Assembly (NCBI GenBank): GCA_024231905.1
Contig: JAAEQC010000218.1
Coordinates: 124,001-188,000, forward strand
From: a bacterium
Lineage (GTDB): Bacteria; Krumholzibacteriota; Krumholzibacteriia; LZORAL124-64-63
DNA: 64,000 bases
Direction: 5' to 3'
Shown: in pieces, positions 42,371 to 53,511 of the stretch
How the letters are laid out: each line of letters opens with the position of its first letter
Position numbering within the stretch: the stretch's first letter is position 1
Notes under the pieces: model-generated
What the model was told of the DNA's origin: nothing
The model's database searches: none
The model's input: the letters and a program-made list of their open reading frames with translations, nothing else
Position numbers and translations under genes: made by a program

Positions 42371-44806
42371 TCAGTCCGCTAAGAGGGTGATCCGTGTGGC
42401 CCCACCGCCACCCTGGCCGGGACCCGCCTCCCGGAACGACGCCACGCGACCGTCGGCGCGCAGCTTGCCGTGGAGGAAGTCCCGCAGGCGGCCGGTGCCG
42501 TGGCCGTGGATGACAAGCAGCACCTCCAGGCCGGCGGGAATGGCCCGGTCGATGAGACGATCCAGGCGCTCCCAGGCTTCCTCAGCCCGCTCGCCGCGCA
42601 GGTCGATCTCGTGGGCGGCCTCGGGAGGATCGGTCCCGTAGGACCAGCTACCGGCGTCCACGGGAACCCGGTCGGCAGGGGGTTCGGCGGGCGGCGCGGC
42701 TCCCCCTTCCAGAGGTGCGACCACGTCGCGGGAGAGGGTCAGGCGCAAGCCGTCGGCGTCGGCCACGAGCTTCTCGCCCCGGATCTCCAGCACCCTTCCG
42801 ATCAGGCCCAGGTGTGCAATGCGGACCCGGTCGCCCACGGCCACCCGGGCTCCCGGGGCCGGACCGTCTTCTTCCTCGGGCAAACGCGCCGCCAGCTCCT
42901 GCAGACGGTCCCGGGCCGATCTGACCACCGGCGCCGTGGCGGACTCGGAACGGATCTCCCGCACCGCCCGCTCGATGGCCCGGCGGCCCTCCCGCACCAG
43001 GTCGTCGCCCCGGCGGCGGACCTGGGCCAGCACGTCGCGCTTCTCCTTGTCCAGGCCCTTCAGCCGCCGGTCCAGGTCCCGGCGCAGACGCGCTGCCTCG
43101 TCCCCCTCGGTACGCACCCGCTCCTCGGCCACGGCCAGGTCCCGGGCCCGTCGATCCAGGTCCGTCAGCAGCTTCTCGATCTGGACGCGCTCCTCTCCGG
43201 CGCCGGCCCGCGCCCGCGCCAGGAGTTCCGGGGGCAGGCCCATGCGAGCGGCGATGTCGAAGGCGTGGCTCGTGCCCGGGTCCCCCACCCGGAAGGTGAA
43301 GAGGGGCTGCAGGTCGGTCTCATCGTAGTCCATGGCGGCGTTGGCCATGGCCGGATGGTCGTGGACCGCCGCCTTGAGCAGGCCGAAGTGGGTGGAGGCC
43401 AGGACCAGGGCCCCGCGGTCCACCATGCCCTCCAGGACGGCGAAGGCCAGGGCGGTGCCCTCCTGGGGATCGGTGCCGCTGCCGATCTCGTCGCAGAGGA
43501 CGAGAGCATCGGGACCGGCGGATTCCAGGAAGCGCGCCAGGTGCTGCAGGTGGGCCGAGAAGCTGCTCAAGGAAGCAGCGATGGACTGGTCGTCGCCCAG
43601 GTCGGCCAGCACCCGCACGGCCCGGGGCAGGCGGGTGTCCTCCCGGGCGGGAACATCCCAGCCGCAGCGGGCCAGCAGGACCAGCACACCGACGGTCTTG
43701 AGGGCCACGGACTTGCCGCCGGCGTTGGGACCGCTGACCACCAGAGCGCGGGTGCCTGCGGCCAATTCCAGATCCAGGGGCACCACATGTCCGCGACCCG
43801 CCTCGGGCGCGCCGTCGCCCAGGGCAGCCATGAGCAGGGGGTGCCGTCCGCCGCAAACGCGCCAGGCCTCGTCGTCGGCGAAGGCCGCCGGCCGGCCGCC
43901 CACCTGGCGGCTCCACAGCAGGTGGGACCGCGCCCCGTCCAGGGCCCGCATGAGGGCGGCGGCCTCCCGCAGGGCGGGCGCCGCCTGTTCCACGGCCCGG
44001 TTCAATTCGAAGAGGATACGGGATTCCTCGGCGGCGATCTCCAGACGCGTGCCGGCCAGTTCGTTGGCCAGGCGCACCACCCCGGCGGGTTCGACGAAGA
44101 GGGTGGCCCCGGTCTGGGAACGGTCGTGGACGATGCCCGGCACCCGCCGGCTGTCGCCCGAGCGCAGAGGCAGGCAGAAGCGGTCGCCGCGCAGGGTGGG
44201 CTCCTCGCCGGTGGTCCAACCGGCGCGCCGCGCCGCAGACATGGCCGCGGCCACCTCGTCCCGCACGGCGCGCTCCTGGCCGCCCAGGGCGCGGCGCAAA
44301 CGGCCCAGCAGGGGACTCGCCGTGTCGAGGATCGCGCCGCCCGCGTCCAGGGCCCGGCGAATGGCGCCGGAGACCCCGCTGAAGGTGCTGGCCTGGACCG
44401 CTGCCTCGCCCCACAGGGGGCAGGTCTCGCGGCGGGCCAGCAGGTGGTTGCGGAGTTCGTCCAGGGCTTCGGCCGCGGCGGCCACCGCCACCAGATCCTC
44501 GCCTTCCAGGCGCGTGGGCGGCGGGCTGTCCAGGGGAGCCAGGGCGGGTTCGAGGTTGGCCAGGGGCGGCCAATCGTCCACGTCGCACGCGGGACGCAGT
44601 TCGTCTGCGAGGCGCCGGTGCAAGGCGACGGCCTCGTCCCGCGCGTAAGGACGGCGCGCCCGCACGGCAGCGGCGGCCAGCGGATCGAGGCAGTGGCGGG
44701 CCACCTGGGCCGTGACGCCGGCCCATTCCAGAAGCGCGCCGGTGCGGTCGCCCAGGACGGGTTCTCCCCCCTCGGCCTCGACCAGGCGCTGCAGCAGTTC
44801 GATCAT
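42371..44806 (-). CDS. mutS2: MutS2 family endonuclease/ATPase with Smr domain
   Basis: An 811-residue MutS homologue without the mismatch-recognition domain. The ATPase region has Walker A GPNAGGKS and LVLCDEIGSGTDPQEGTAL, then ASTHFGLLKA. A long coiled coil follows, and a C-terminal Smr nuclease domain (EIDLRGERAEEAW; LLVIHGHGTGRLRDFL). MutS2 suppresses recombination or acts in ribosome-collision rescue. The frame runs up to 44968, but ATG 44806 begins the family N-terminus; no strong ribosome site is seen. It follows cvpA by 31 bases. Confidence 0.93.
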   Translation of the reverse strand: MIELLQRLVEAEGGEPVLGDRTGALLEWAGVTAQVARHCLDPLAAAAVRARRPYARDEAVALHRRLADELRPACDVDDWPPLANLEPALAPLDSPPPTRLEGEDLVAVAAAAEALDELRNHLLARRETCPLWGEAAVQASTFSGVSGAIRRALDAGGAILDTASPLLGRLRRALGGQERAVRDEVAAAMSAARRAGWTTGEEPTLRGDRFCLPLRSGDSRRVPGIVHDRSQTGATLFVEPAGVVRLANELAGTRLEIAAEESRILFELNRAVEQAAPALREAAALMRALDGARSHLLWSRQVGGRPAAFADDEAWRVCGGRHPLLMAALGDGAPEAGRGHVVPLDLELAAGTRALVVSGPNAGGKSVALKTVGVLVLLARCGWDVPAREDTRLPRAVRVLADLGDDQSIAASLSSFSAHLQHLARFLESAGPDALVLCDEIGSGTDPQEGTALAFAVLEGMVDRGALVLASTHFGLLKAAVHDHPAMANAAMDYDETDLQPLFTFRVGDPGTSHAFDIAARMGLPPELLARARAGAGEERVQIEKLLTDLDRRARDLAVAEERVRTEGDEAARLRRDLDRRLKGLDKEKRDVLAQVRRRGDDLVREGRRAIERAVREIRSESATAPVVRSARDRLQELAARLPEEEDGPAPGARVAVGDRVRIAHLGLIGRVLEIRGEKLVADADGLRLTLSRDVVAPLEGGAAPPAEPPADRVPVDAGSWSYGTDPPEAAHEIDLRGERAEEAWERLDRLIDRAIPAGLEVLLVIHGHGTGRLRDFLHGKLRADGRVASFREAGPGQGGGGATRITLLAD

Positions 44807-44837
44807 GGCGCGGTCGCGGGGACATTCCGCCGGGGAT

Positions 44838-45458
44838 TCATCGGGACACCGCGTCCCGGGCCGCGTCGGCCGCCTCGTCCTTGGCCTCGTCGAGTTTCTT
44901 CCGAGCTTCCTTCGCCGCGTCGTCCACCCGTCGATCGGCCTCGTCGGAAACCTCGCGCCACAGTTCACCGAATCGTTCGCCGGCCAGCACCCGGGCCTGG
45001 CGCGCCAGGTTGGGAGCCGCGCCGGCGATGAAGCGGCCGGCCGTGTCCCGCTGGCTGCGGGCGTAGAGGCCCGAGGCGCCGGGCACGTAGAGCAGGGCGG
45101 TCACCATGAGGCTCGCCACGATCAATCCCAGGACGGCGCCACAGATCATGCCGCCCAGCCGGTCCAACCAGCCGAGAATCGTCATTCGCAGGATCTTGCT
45201 GACCAGGATCGCCAGGGCCCGGGCCGCCAGCAGGCCGCCGAGGATGAGCACGATCCAGGCGGTGACCAGGGAGGCGCTGGTGGACCAGCCCGTCAGATCG
45301 ACTACCGCCGGGGTGAGGCGCGCGGCGAAGCGGGCGGTGAGCACCACGACGACCAGGGCGCCCACCACTTCCAGCAGACGGCGGATCACCCCGTCGTGGT
45401 AGCCCCTCAGGGCGAATACAACGATGACGACCAGGGCCAGGATGGTGGCGATGCCCAT
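44838..45458 (-). CDS. cvpA: CvpA family membrane protein
   Basis: A 206-residue membrane protein with four hydrophobic segments within the first ~130 residues (LALVVIVVFALRGYHDG pattern at the start) and a long charged helical tail (~150-206) rich in Glu, Lys and Asp. CvpA proteins are named for colicin V production in E. coli; they contribute to envelope stress tolerance and deoxycholate resistance in some species. It is one base after the yqeY gene and before mutS2, an arrangement seen in several phyla. Confidence 0.88.
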   Translation of the reverse strand: MGIATILALVVIVVFALRGYHDGVIRRLLEVVGALVVVVLTARFAARLTPAVVDLTGWSTSASLVTAWIVLILGGLLAARALAILVSKILRMTILGWLDRLGGMICGAVLGLIVASLMVTALLYVPGASGLYARSQRDTAGRFIAGAAPNLARQARVLAGERFGELWREVSDEADRRVDDAAKEARKKLDEAKDEAADAARDAVSR

Positions 45459-45459
45459 G

Positions 45460-45915
45460 TCAACCCGCCAGGATCTTCTTGACCAGGGCGCTCACGCGTC
45501 CCCCGTCGGCCCGGCCGGCAACCTGGGGCAGCGCGGCCTTCATGACCTTGCCCATGTCGGCCATGCCCGCGGCCCCGCATTCCTCGGCTGCGGCCCGGAC
45601 GATAGTCTCCAGTTCGGCGTCGTCCAGTTCGACCGGCAGATAGGTCGCGACCAGAACCAGCTCGTTCTCGGCGGCGGCCAGCAGGTCCGCGCGGCCACCC
45701 TCGCCGTAGCTCTTCACCTGGTCCTTCACCTTGCGGGCGTAGGAACCGAGGATCTTGACGACGTCCGCCTCCTCCAACTCCCGCCGCTCGTCCACCTCGA
45801 CCTGTTTGAGGGCCGCTTGGAGCATGCGGAGCACCCCGAGACGTTCCTTGTCCTTGGCCTTCATGGCCGCCACCACGTCCTGCTGCAGGCGGACGGCGGT
45901 CTCGCTCTTGCTCAT
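45460..45915 (-). CDS. GatB/YqeY domain protein
   Basis: A 151-residue all-helical protein related to the tail domain of amidotransferase subunit GatB, thought to bind tRNA. The conserved LRMLQAALKQVEVDERREL and ATYLPVELDDAEL segments are present. ATG 45915 has AGGAGG upstream; the longer frame to 46416 is non-coding. It lies between rsmE and cvpA in the likely hrcA operon. Confidence 0.92.
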   Translation of the reverse strand: MSKSETAVRLQQDVVAAMKAKDKERLGVLRMLQAALKQVEVDERRELEEADVVKILGSYARKVKDQVKSYGEGGRADLLAAAENELVLVATYLPVELDDAELETIVRAAAEECGAAGMADMGKVMKAALPQVAGRADGGRVSALVKKILAG

Positions 45916-45971
45916 GGGAATCCTCCTGTGACGGGGCCGGCAGTCATGAAACCGCGCCCCGGACGCATGTG

Positions 45972-46709
45972 TCAAGGGGTGCGCCGGGACTGGAGCAACG
46001 CCAGGGCGGCCGCGGCCGCCGTCTCGGTGCGCAACACGTGGGGACCGAGGGCCAACGGCAGCGCCCCCGCCTTGGCCAGGGCCCCGCGCTCGGCGGCGGT
46101 CCAGCCCCCTTCGGGACCGATGAAGACCGTCCACCAGGGCGCCGTTGCGATCGCCGCCAGGGGCGGCACGGCGTCCACCTCTCCCGGCACGGCGCCGAAG
46201 AAACACGGACCGTCGCCCACGGTCTCCAGCGCCTGGTCCAGACCCACGGGCTCGCCGAGCTCGGGCAACCAGGCCCTGCCGGACTGCTTCAGGGCCGCGC
46301 GCAGGACGCCGGGCCAGCGGTCCCGCCGCCCCCTGCCCGGTTCCACCACCCCGTGTTCGGCCAGTAGCGGTACGATGGCGTGGACACCGAGTTCCACAGC
46401 CTTCTCCAGGGCCCACTCCCAGCGCCGGCCCTTGACCACGCCGCAGACCAGGCGTAGACGCGGGGTCGCCAGTTCGGTCTCGTCGAATGCCACGTGGGTG
46501 ATCTCGACCCGGGCGGCGCGGCCGTCGCCGCCGGCCAGGCGGCCGGTGAGGCGGTGGCCCCGTCCGTCCAGCAGGTGGACCGGGTCGTCGGTGCGGCGGC
46601 GCAGGACCGCCAGCAGGTGGTGGCTCTCCTCCGCGTCCAGGACCACTTCGTCGCCCACGACCGGCGGCGTAGCGGCAGCGGATTCGCAGTGGAGGTAGAA
46701 CCAGCGCAC
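45972..46709 (-). CDS. rsmE: 16S rRNA (uracil-1498-N3)-methyltransferase
   Basis: SPOUT-class methyltransferase, 245 residues, that methylates U1498 of 16S rRNA. The N-terminal PUA-like domain starts at MRWFYLHCE and includes SHHLLAVLRRR. The knot has FIGPEGGWTAAERGAL and LGPHVLRTETAAAAAL, the SAM-binding loops. Start GTG at 46709. It follows dnaJ by 12 bases, a common arrangement (dnaJ, then prmA or rsmE). Confidence 0.94.
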   Translation of the reverse strand: MRWFYLHCESAAATPPVVGDEVVLDAEESHHLLAVLRRRTDDPVHLLDGRGHRLTGRLAGGDGRAARVEITHVAFDETELATPRLRLVCGVVKGRRWEWALEKAVELGVHAIVPLLAEHGVVEPGRGRRDRWPGVLRAALKQSGRAWLPELGEPVGLDQALETVGDGPCFFGAVPGEVDAVPPLAAIATAPWWTVFIGPEGGWTAAERGALAKAGALPLALGPHVLRTETAAAAALALLQSRRTP

Positions 46710-46721
46710 GGCGGCCCCCGC

Positions 46722-47846
46722 TCAGTCGTAGAGGTGGCGACCTGGCGGCGGCACCTGGCCGGACAAGTCGTCGCGCAATTCCTCGAGCCGGTGCTTGAGC
46801 GCCTTGTCGAGCTTCTCCGGAGTCCAGGCCAGGACGCGTACGAGCTGGTCGCCGCCCCCCGCATGGTTCACATGGGGAATCCCCTTGCCCCGCATGCGGA
46901 AGATCTTGTGGCTCTGGGTGCCCGCCGGCACCTTCAGGGAGACCTTGCCACCCAGGGTGGGCACCTTCACCTGGGTGCCGAGCATGAGGTCCACCGGTGA
47001 CAGGGGCACATCGATGAGCACGTCGTCTCCGTGGCGCTGGAAGAGCTCGTGCTCGGCCACGGTGATCACCACCCGCAGGTCGCCTTTGCGCGCGCCGGCC
47101 CCGCCCGCGTCACCCTTGCCGTCGAGTTCCATGTAGTTGCCCGTGCTCACGCCTGCGGGGACCTTGATCTCCAGGGTTTCCTCCCCACGCACCGTGCCCG
47201 TGCCGCGGCAGGATTCGCAGGGGTCCTCGATGTGTTCGCCCCGGCCCTGGCAGCGGGGGCATACGCCTTCGGTGACCATCTGGCCCAGCAGGGACTGGCG
47301 CACCTGGCGCACCCGGCCGGCGCCGCGGCACTGGGGGCAGGTCACCGGACGGCTCCCCGCCGCCGCGCCGCTGCCGCCGCAGTCCTCACAGGGCACCTGC
47401 TTGTTCAACTTCACCTTGCGCTTGGCGCCGGCGGCGGCCTCCTCCAGGGTGACCTCCAGCTCCAGCTGCAGACTGCGTCCGCGGCGCTGGCCGCCCCGGC
47501 CCTCGCCGCCGAAGGCGTCGCCGAAGCCTCCCATGCCGAAGTTGCGCAGGAAGCTCTCCAGGGCGTCGTTCAGGTCCACGTTGAATCCGCCGTAGCCGGC
47601 CCCGCCCGGAAAGCCCTGTGGGCCGTCCATGTGGCCGAACTGGTCGTACTGGGAGCGCTTCTGGGAGTCCTTCAGAACCTCGTAGGCCTCGGTGGACTCG
47701 CGGAACTTCTCCGCCGCCGTGGCGTCGTCCGGATTCTTATCCGGATGGTACTGGATGGCGAGCTTGCGGTAGGCCCGCTTGATGGCGCCGGCATCGGCGT
47801 CCTTGCCCACCCCCAGCACGTCGTAGTAGTCACGCTTGGCCGCCAT
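46722..47846 (-). CDS. dnaJ: chaperone DnaJ
   Basis: Hsp40 co-chaperone that stimulates DnaK ATPase. It has 374 residues with a J domain carrying HPD (YHPDKNPDD), a short Gly/Phe-rich stretch (GFPGGAGYGGF), four CxxCxGxG zinc repeats (CEDCGGSG, CPQCRGAG, CPRCQGRG, CESCRGTG) and C-terminal client domains. ATG at 47846 gives the typical MAAKRDYYDVLGV start. It follows grpE by 11 bases; dnaK is not between them. Confidence 0.97.
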   Translation of the reverse strand: MAAKRDYYDVLGVGKDADAGAIKRAYRKLAIQYHPDKNPDDATAAEKFRESTEAYEVLKDSQKRSQYDQFGHMDGPQGFPGGAGYGGFNVDLNDALESFLRNFGMGGFGDAFGGEGRGGQRRGRSLQLELEVTLEEAAAGAKRKVKLNKQVPCEDCGGSGAAAGSRPVTCPQCRGAGRVRQVRQSLLGQMVTEGVCPRCQGRGEHIEDPCESCRGTGTVRGEETLEIKVPAGVSTGNYMELDGKGDAGGAGARKGDLRVVITVAEHELFQRHGDDVLIDVPLSPVDLMLGTQVKVPTLGGKVSLKVPAGTQSHKIFRMRGKGIPHVNHAGGGDQLVRVLAWTPEKLDKALKHRLEELRDDLSGQVPPPGRHLYD

Positions 47847-47857
47847 GCCTTGGCCTC

Positions 47858-48445
47858 TCAGCTGGAAATGATGACACGCGCCGGCCGGAGCAGCAGATCG
47901 CCCAGCCGGTAGCCCTGTTGCACGACCTCGATCACGACGCCCGCTTCGACGCCCTCGCGTTCGAACTGGCCCACGGCCTCGTGGACGGCCGGGTCGAATT
48001 CCGCGCCCTGGGCCTCCACTACCTCCACGCCTTTTTCCTTGAGGACGTTCTCGAATCGCTGACGAATGAGGACGACACCCTCGCGCATGTTGTCGACCGT
48101 GGCGTCCGGATCCTCGGTCATGGACCCGAGGGCCCGTTCCAGGTCGTCGGCCACCGCCAGCAGGGGGCGCAGCAGATCTGCCTGGGCGAAGCGGCGGGCG
48201 TCGACCACCTCGCGGCGGGCGCGCTTGCGCACGTTCTCCATCTCGGCCACCGCCCGCAGCCACTTCTCGTGCAGGGCGTCCCGCTCGGCGGCGAGGGCCT
48301 CCTCCGGGGAGGGATCTTCCTCCTCGTCGGCGGGCTCGATTGCCTCGTCCAGGGACTCGCCGTCGGCAGTCTCCTCCACTGGTGTCTCCTGCCCGGAGGC
48401 TGTTTCCTCGGTGGTCTCGTGCTCCGGATCGCGGGGCTCGGTCAT
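47858..48445 (-). CDS. grpE: GrpE nucleotide exchange factor
   Basis: Exchanges ADP on DnaK. It has 195 residues with a very acidic disordered N-terminus (~55 residues), a long dimerisation helix (EKWLRAVAEMENVRKRARRE) and the C-terminal beta domain with FDPAVHEAVGQ and VVQQGYRLGDLLLRPARV. ATG 48445 has AGGAGA nine bases upstream; the frame continues to 48673 without family likeness. It lies 35 bases after hrcA. Confidence 0.95.
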   Translation of the reverse strand: MTEPRDPEHETTEETASGQETPVEETADGESLDEAIEPADEEEDPSPEEALAAERDALHEKWLRAVAEMENVRKRARREVVDARRFAQADLLRPLLAVADDLERALGSMTEDPDATVDNMREGVVLIRQRFENVLKEKGVEVVEAQGAEFDPAVHEAVGQFEREGVEAGVVIEVVQQGYRLGDLLLRPARVIISS

Positions 48446-48480
48446 GGGGTCGCGTCTCCTGTGATCGGTATGGGCCGGCC

Positions 48481-49548
48481 TCAGCAGGCCAGCCGCTCGG
48501 GATGGTTGTCGATGGCGCGGCCCAGCAGGTCGATGCCGTGGAACGCGCGCTGGTAGAACATGCGGCGCGGACCGAGGACCGCCAGGATCCCCCCGCGGCC
48601 GCCGGGCCCGAAACGTCGGGTTACCAGGGCGAAACGGCGCAGTTCCCCCACAGGATTCTCGGCGCCGATCCACACCCCGAAGCCCGCGCGAACCGGCCGC
48701 TCGAGCCGGTCCAGAGTGCGGCGGATCAGCCGCGGCGATTCCACGAAGCGCAGCAGGGCCTGCAGGGGCTCCGGCTCGTGGAATTCGGGCTCGTCCAGGA
48801 CGTTGGCCACGCCTTCCAGTTCGACGTCACCGTCTTCCAGTTCGTCCACCACTCGCCGGGCGGCGGCGGCCAGTTGCGCCAGGCAGCGGGTGGCCGGGTT
48901 GCCCACAAGGTCGGGCTTCTCCAGGGCGCCGCCGCGCACGTCGGCCACGGTCAGGTCCCGCAGGCGGCGATTCAGCCGGGCAAGGGCCTCGTCGACCACC
49001 GCCTCGGGGAAGTCCGCCGCCAATTCGAACATGCCCGTCTCCACCCGGGAACCGCCCAGGATGACCACCATGAGCGCCCGTCCCGAACCGCGCGGGTAGA
49101 CTTCCACGCGCTCCACGGGCGTCGCCTCCCAGGCCGGGCCCAGGATGATGCTGATGTTGTCGGTCAAGCGGCTCAGCAGCCGCGCCAGGCGCGGCACACC
49201 CGCCGGCGCCGCCGCCGGCCCCAGCCCGTCGTCCAACAGACGGCGCATTTCCGGCGGGGCTTCGTGGCGCCGGAACTCCCAGCCCGCCTGCAGGCCGTCC
49301 ACGAAGCTGCGGAAACCCGCGTCCGTGGGCACGCGCCCGGACGAGGTGTGGGGCTGCAGCAGGAAACCCGCCTCCTCCAGCAACTTCATCACCGCGCGGA
49401 TGGTCGCCGAGGACACGCGCCGGCCCACCGCCCGCTCCACCAGACCGGAACTGACGGGCCGTCCGGTCTCGATGTGCAGGTCGACGATCGCTTCCAGGAT
49501 GTCCCGGGAGCGGTCGTCGAGGGTCGCTGCGCTGCCTTGGCGCGCCAT
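48481..49548 (-). CDS. hrcA: heat-inducible repressor HrcA
   Basis: Winged-helix repressor of heat-shock genes, 355 residues. N-terminal wHTH: RDILEAIVDLHIETGRPVSS then SATIRAVMKLLEEAGFLLQP, and the following HTSSGRVPTDAGFR. GAF-like and insertion domains follow. HrcA binds CIRCE operators and is kept active by GroEL. It leads the hrcA-grpE-dnaJ cluster. I find no CIRCE-like inverted repeat before it in this window. Confidence 0.95.
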   Translation of the reverse strand: MARQGSAATLDDRSRDILEAIVDLHIETGRPVSSGLVERAVGRRVSSATIRAVMKLLEEAGFLLQPHTSSGRVPTDAGFRSFVDGLQAGWEFRRHEAPPEMRRLLDDGLGPAAAPAGVPRLARLLSRLTDNISIILGPAWEATPVERVEVYPRGSGRALMVVILGGSRVETGMFELAADFPEAVVDEALARLNRRLRDLTVADVRGGALEKPDLVGNPATRCLAQLAAAARRVVDELEDGDVELEGVANVLDEPEFHEPEPLQALLRFVESPRLIRRTLDRLERPVRAGFGVWIGAENPVGELRRFALVTRRFGPGGRGGILAVLGPRRMFYQRAFHGIDLLGRAIDNHPERLAC

Positions 49549-49605
49549 GGAACGGACGTCTCCGCGTGGGGGGCCGGAAGATTCGAGGCGATCACAGGCA
49601 AGGCA

Positions 49606-49634
49606 AGGTAATCACCCGGGAAAGGGAGTGTCAA
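49606..49634 (-). promoter_or_regulatory. candidate promoter of the hrcA operon
   Basis: TTGACA (perfect), 17-base spacer and TTACCT preceded by TGA (extended -10) on the minus strand, about 58 bases before hrcA. Confidence 0.55.
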
Positions 49635-49650
49635 CCGCGTGCGGGACCGT

Positions 49651-50805
49651 TCAGGCCAGACTGCGGGCCAGATGCTCCTCCACGGTGTCGATGCGCAGGA
49701 AGCCCCTGGGGGTCAGGACGAGGCGGCCGGCGCGGGTCTCCCACAGTCCTTCCCGGTGGCCGGCGGCCAGGTCCAGGGCCCCGGCGGGCAACCAGGCCAG
49801 GGACACGCCGTCGCCGGTACGCAGGGCCAGGACCACGCGCTCCAGCCTGCGGGCGGCCGTATCTCGCAGGTCCACCTCCGCCTCGGGCAACTCGTCGGCG
49901 TCCAGCCGGGCCCGCCAGGCGACAGGGTTGGCCAGGTTGGCATACCGCCGCCGGCCCCAGCAACCATGGGCCGCCGGCCCCAGGGCGAGCCAGGGCACGC
50001 CCCGCCAGTAGCCCTGGTTGTGACGCGACTCGGTCCCGGGCCGGGCGAAGTTGGAGACCTCGTACTGGCGCAGGCCGAGCCGCTCCAGGTGGGCGGCCGC
50101 CTCCAGATAGAGGGACGCCGTGCGTTCGTCCGGGGGCAGTCGCAGCTTGCCCGCCGCCAGGTCCGCGGCCAGGGGCGTTCCCTCGTGCACCTCCAGGATG
50201 TAGAAGGAGATGTGCTCCACCCCCAGGTCAACAGCCTCGGTGAGTTCGTCCCGCAAGGCAGCCACCGCGATTCCGGGCGCCAGGATCCAATCGGCCGAGA
50301 CCCGCGGAAAGACGCTGCCCGCCAGGGCCAAGGCCCGCCGGGCCGTGTCCGGTCCGCAACGGCGCCCCAGCACCTTCAGCACCGGCGGCGCCAGGCTCTG
50401 CACTCCGAGGCTGATCCGATTCACCCCCAGATCGCGCCAGCAGGCGGCCAGATCGGCGGTCAGGCTTTCGGGGTTGGCTTCGGCGGTGAATTCGCAGTCC
50501 GGGGCCGGATCCAGGGTGTGGACCGTGCCCGCCACCAGACGCTCCATCAGCACCGGTTCGAGCAGCGAAGGGGTGCCGCCCCCCAGGTAGGCCGTGCCCA
50601 GACGGCGGCCGCCGTCCCGCAGCAGACCGCAGCTCTCCCGGCGGAGGGCCAACTCGGCGAGCACGCCGTCCACGTAGGCTGTACGCGCGGCGCGGTCGTG
50701 GTCCGCCGTACGGGCGAAGTGGCAGTAGGAACAGATGGAGGCGCAGAAAGGCACATGGACGTACAGACCGCCCCCACGGCAGGAGCGGTCTTGTCCCGTG
50801 GTCAC
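49651..50805 (-). CDS. hemW: radical SAM heme chaperone HemW
   Basis: A 384-residue radical SAM protein of the HemN/HemW group. The [4Fe-4S] cysteines are Cys21, Cys25 and Cys28 in PFCASICSYCHF, followed by GGGTPSLL and VNRISLGVQS. It is shorter than coproporphyrinogen dehydrogenase HemN and lacks the extra N-terminal region, so heme trafficking to membrane proteins (HemW) is the better call. Start GTG at 50805 overlaps the lepB stop by four bases. The lepA-lepB-hemW order puts it in a known context (lepA next to hemW is common). Confidence 0.9.
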   Translation of the reverse strand: MTTGQDRSCRGGGLYVHVPFCASICSYCHFARTADHDRAARTAYVDGVLAELALRRESCGLLRDGGRRLGTAYLGGGTPSLLEPVLMERLVAGTVHTLDPAPDCEFTAEANPESLTADLAACWRDLGVNRISLGVQSLAPPVLKVLGRRCGPDTARRALALAGSVFPRVSADWILAPGIAVAALRDELTEAVDLGVEHISFYILEVHEGTPLAADLAAGKLRLPPDERTASLYLEAAAHLERLGLRQYEVSNFARPGTESRHNQGYWRGVPWLALGPAAHGCWGRRRYANLANPVAWRARLDADELPEAEVDLRDTAARRLERVVLALRTGDGVSLAWLPAGALDLAAGHREGLWETRAGRLVLTPRGFLRIDTVEEHLARSLA

Positions 50806-51617
50806 TTGATGAGGTCGCCGATGCGGTTCAGGCGCGGCAGGTGCTTCTTACCGTTCCAGGACCAGTAGATGAACATGGCCTTGCCCCGGATCAGGTCCGT
50901 GTCCAGGGGCCCCCAGTAGCGACTGTCCATGGAGTTGTACCGGTTGTCGCCCATCATGAAGATGTGACCCTCGGGCACCACGTAGGGGTCGATCATGCCG
51001 TCCCAGGGCCAGGACCGCATGCGCGGATTCCGCACGTAGGCTGCCTGGTCGTGCTTGGCCCGCGGCTGGGGACACGACTCGGGGTCGGTCCAGGTGGGGA
51101 TACAGCTGTGGTCGCCTCCGAAATCGCCCAGGTTCGACTCGTACACGAGACCGTTCACGTGCAGTACGCCGTCGCGTACGGCCACCGTGTCGCCGGCCAC
51201 CGCCACGCAGCGCTTGATGTAGTCCGTGTTCCGGTCCTGGGGAAACTCGAAGACGATGATGTCACCCTGGCGCGGCTCGCGCAGAGCCGGCAGCTTCAGC
51301 ACGGGCAGGCCGTCGATCAGCGTCGTCGAGCCGATGCGGATCCGGTCGGGAGTCTTGGCCCCGTAGAGGAACTTGTTCACGAAGAGGAAGTCGCCGATCT
51401 GCAGGGTCTCCAGCATGGACCCGGTGGGGATGCGGAAAGCCTGGAAGAGGAACTGGCGCAGCACCAGGGCGATGAGTACCGCCGAGCCGATGGCCTTGGT
51501 GTATTCGATGATCGTCTCGCGGGTGGTCCGCTTGGCGCCCTCGGCACGGCCCTGCTTGGACTTCTCCTGCTCCGTCGTCTCGCGGCCCAGCAGACGATTC
51601 ACGGTCGACTTCAGCAT
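50802..51617 (-). CDS. lepB: signal peptidase I
   Basis: Removes signal peptides of exported proteins at the outer face of the inner membrane. It has 271 residues with one N-terminal membrane helix (GSAVLIALVLRQFLFQAF), the Ser nucleophile 67 in RIPTGSMLETL and the Lys base 135 in YIKRCVAVAGD, plus GDNRYNSMDSRYWGP near the end. Two extra cysteines occur in an insertion (~175-190). It follows lepA by 28 bases and overlaps hemW. Confidence 0.96.
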   Translation of the reverse strand: MLKSTVNRLLGRETTEQEKSKQGRAEGAKRTTRETIIEYTKAIGSAVLIALVLRQFLFQAFRIPTGSMLETLQIGDFLFVNKFLYGAKTPDRIRIGSTTLIDGLPVLKLPALREPRQGDIIVFEFPQDRNTDYIKRCVAVAGDTVAVRDGVLHVNGLVYESNLGDFGGDHSCIPTWTDPESCPQPRAKHDQAAYVRNPRMRSWPWDGMIDPYVVPEGHIFMMGDNRYNSMDSRYWGPLDTDLIRGKAMFIYWSWNGKKHLPRLNRIGDLIK

Positions 51618-51645
51618 GTCCTCTCCCTCGCGCCCGTGGGCGCGT

Positions 51646-53451
<1,806 letters not shown>

Positions 53452-53511
53452 GGTCGCGGGATCCGTCTCGTTTTCGGGGAAGGGCCTGGGAACAGCCCTG
53501 AAAGTTAGCTC

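Noticed and set aside
49549..49650. Possible CIRCE operator before hrcA
   Set aside because: Only a loose GACACTC half-like stretch is present, which is part of the TTGACA promoter; there is no inverted partner.
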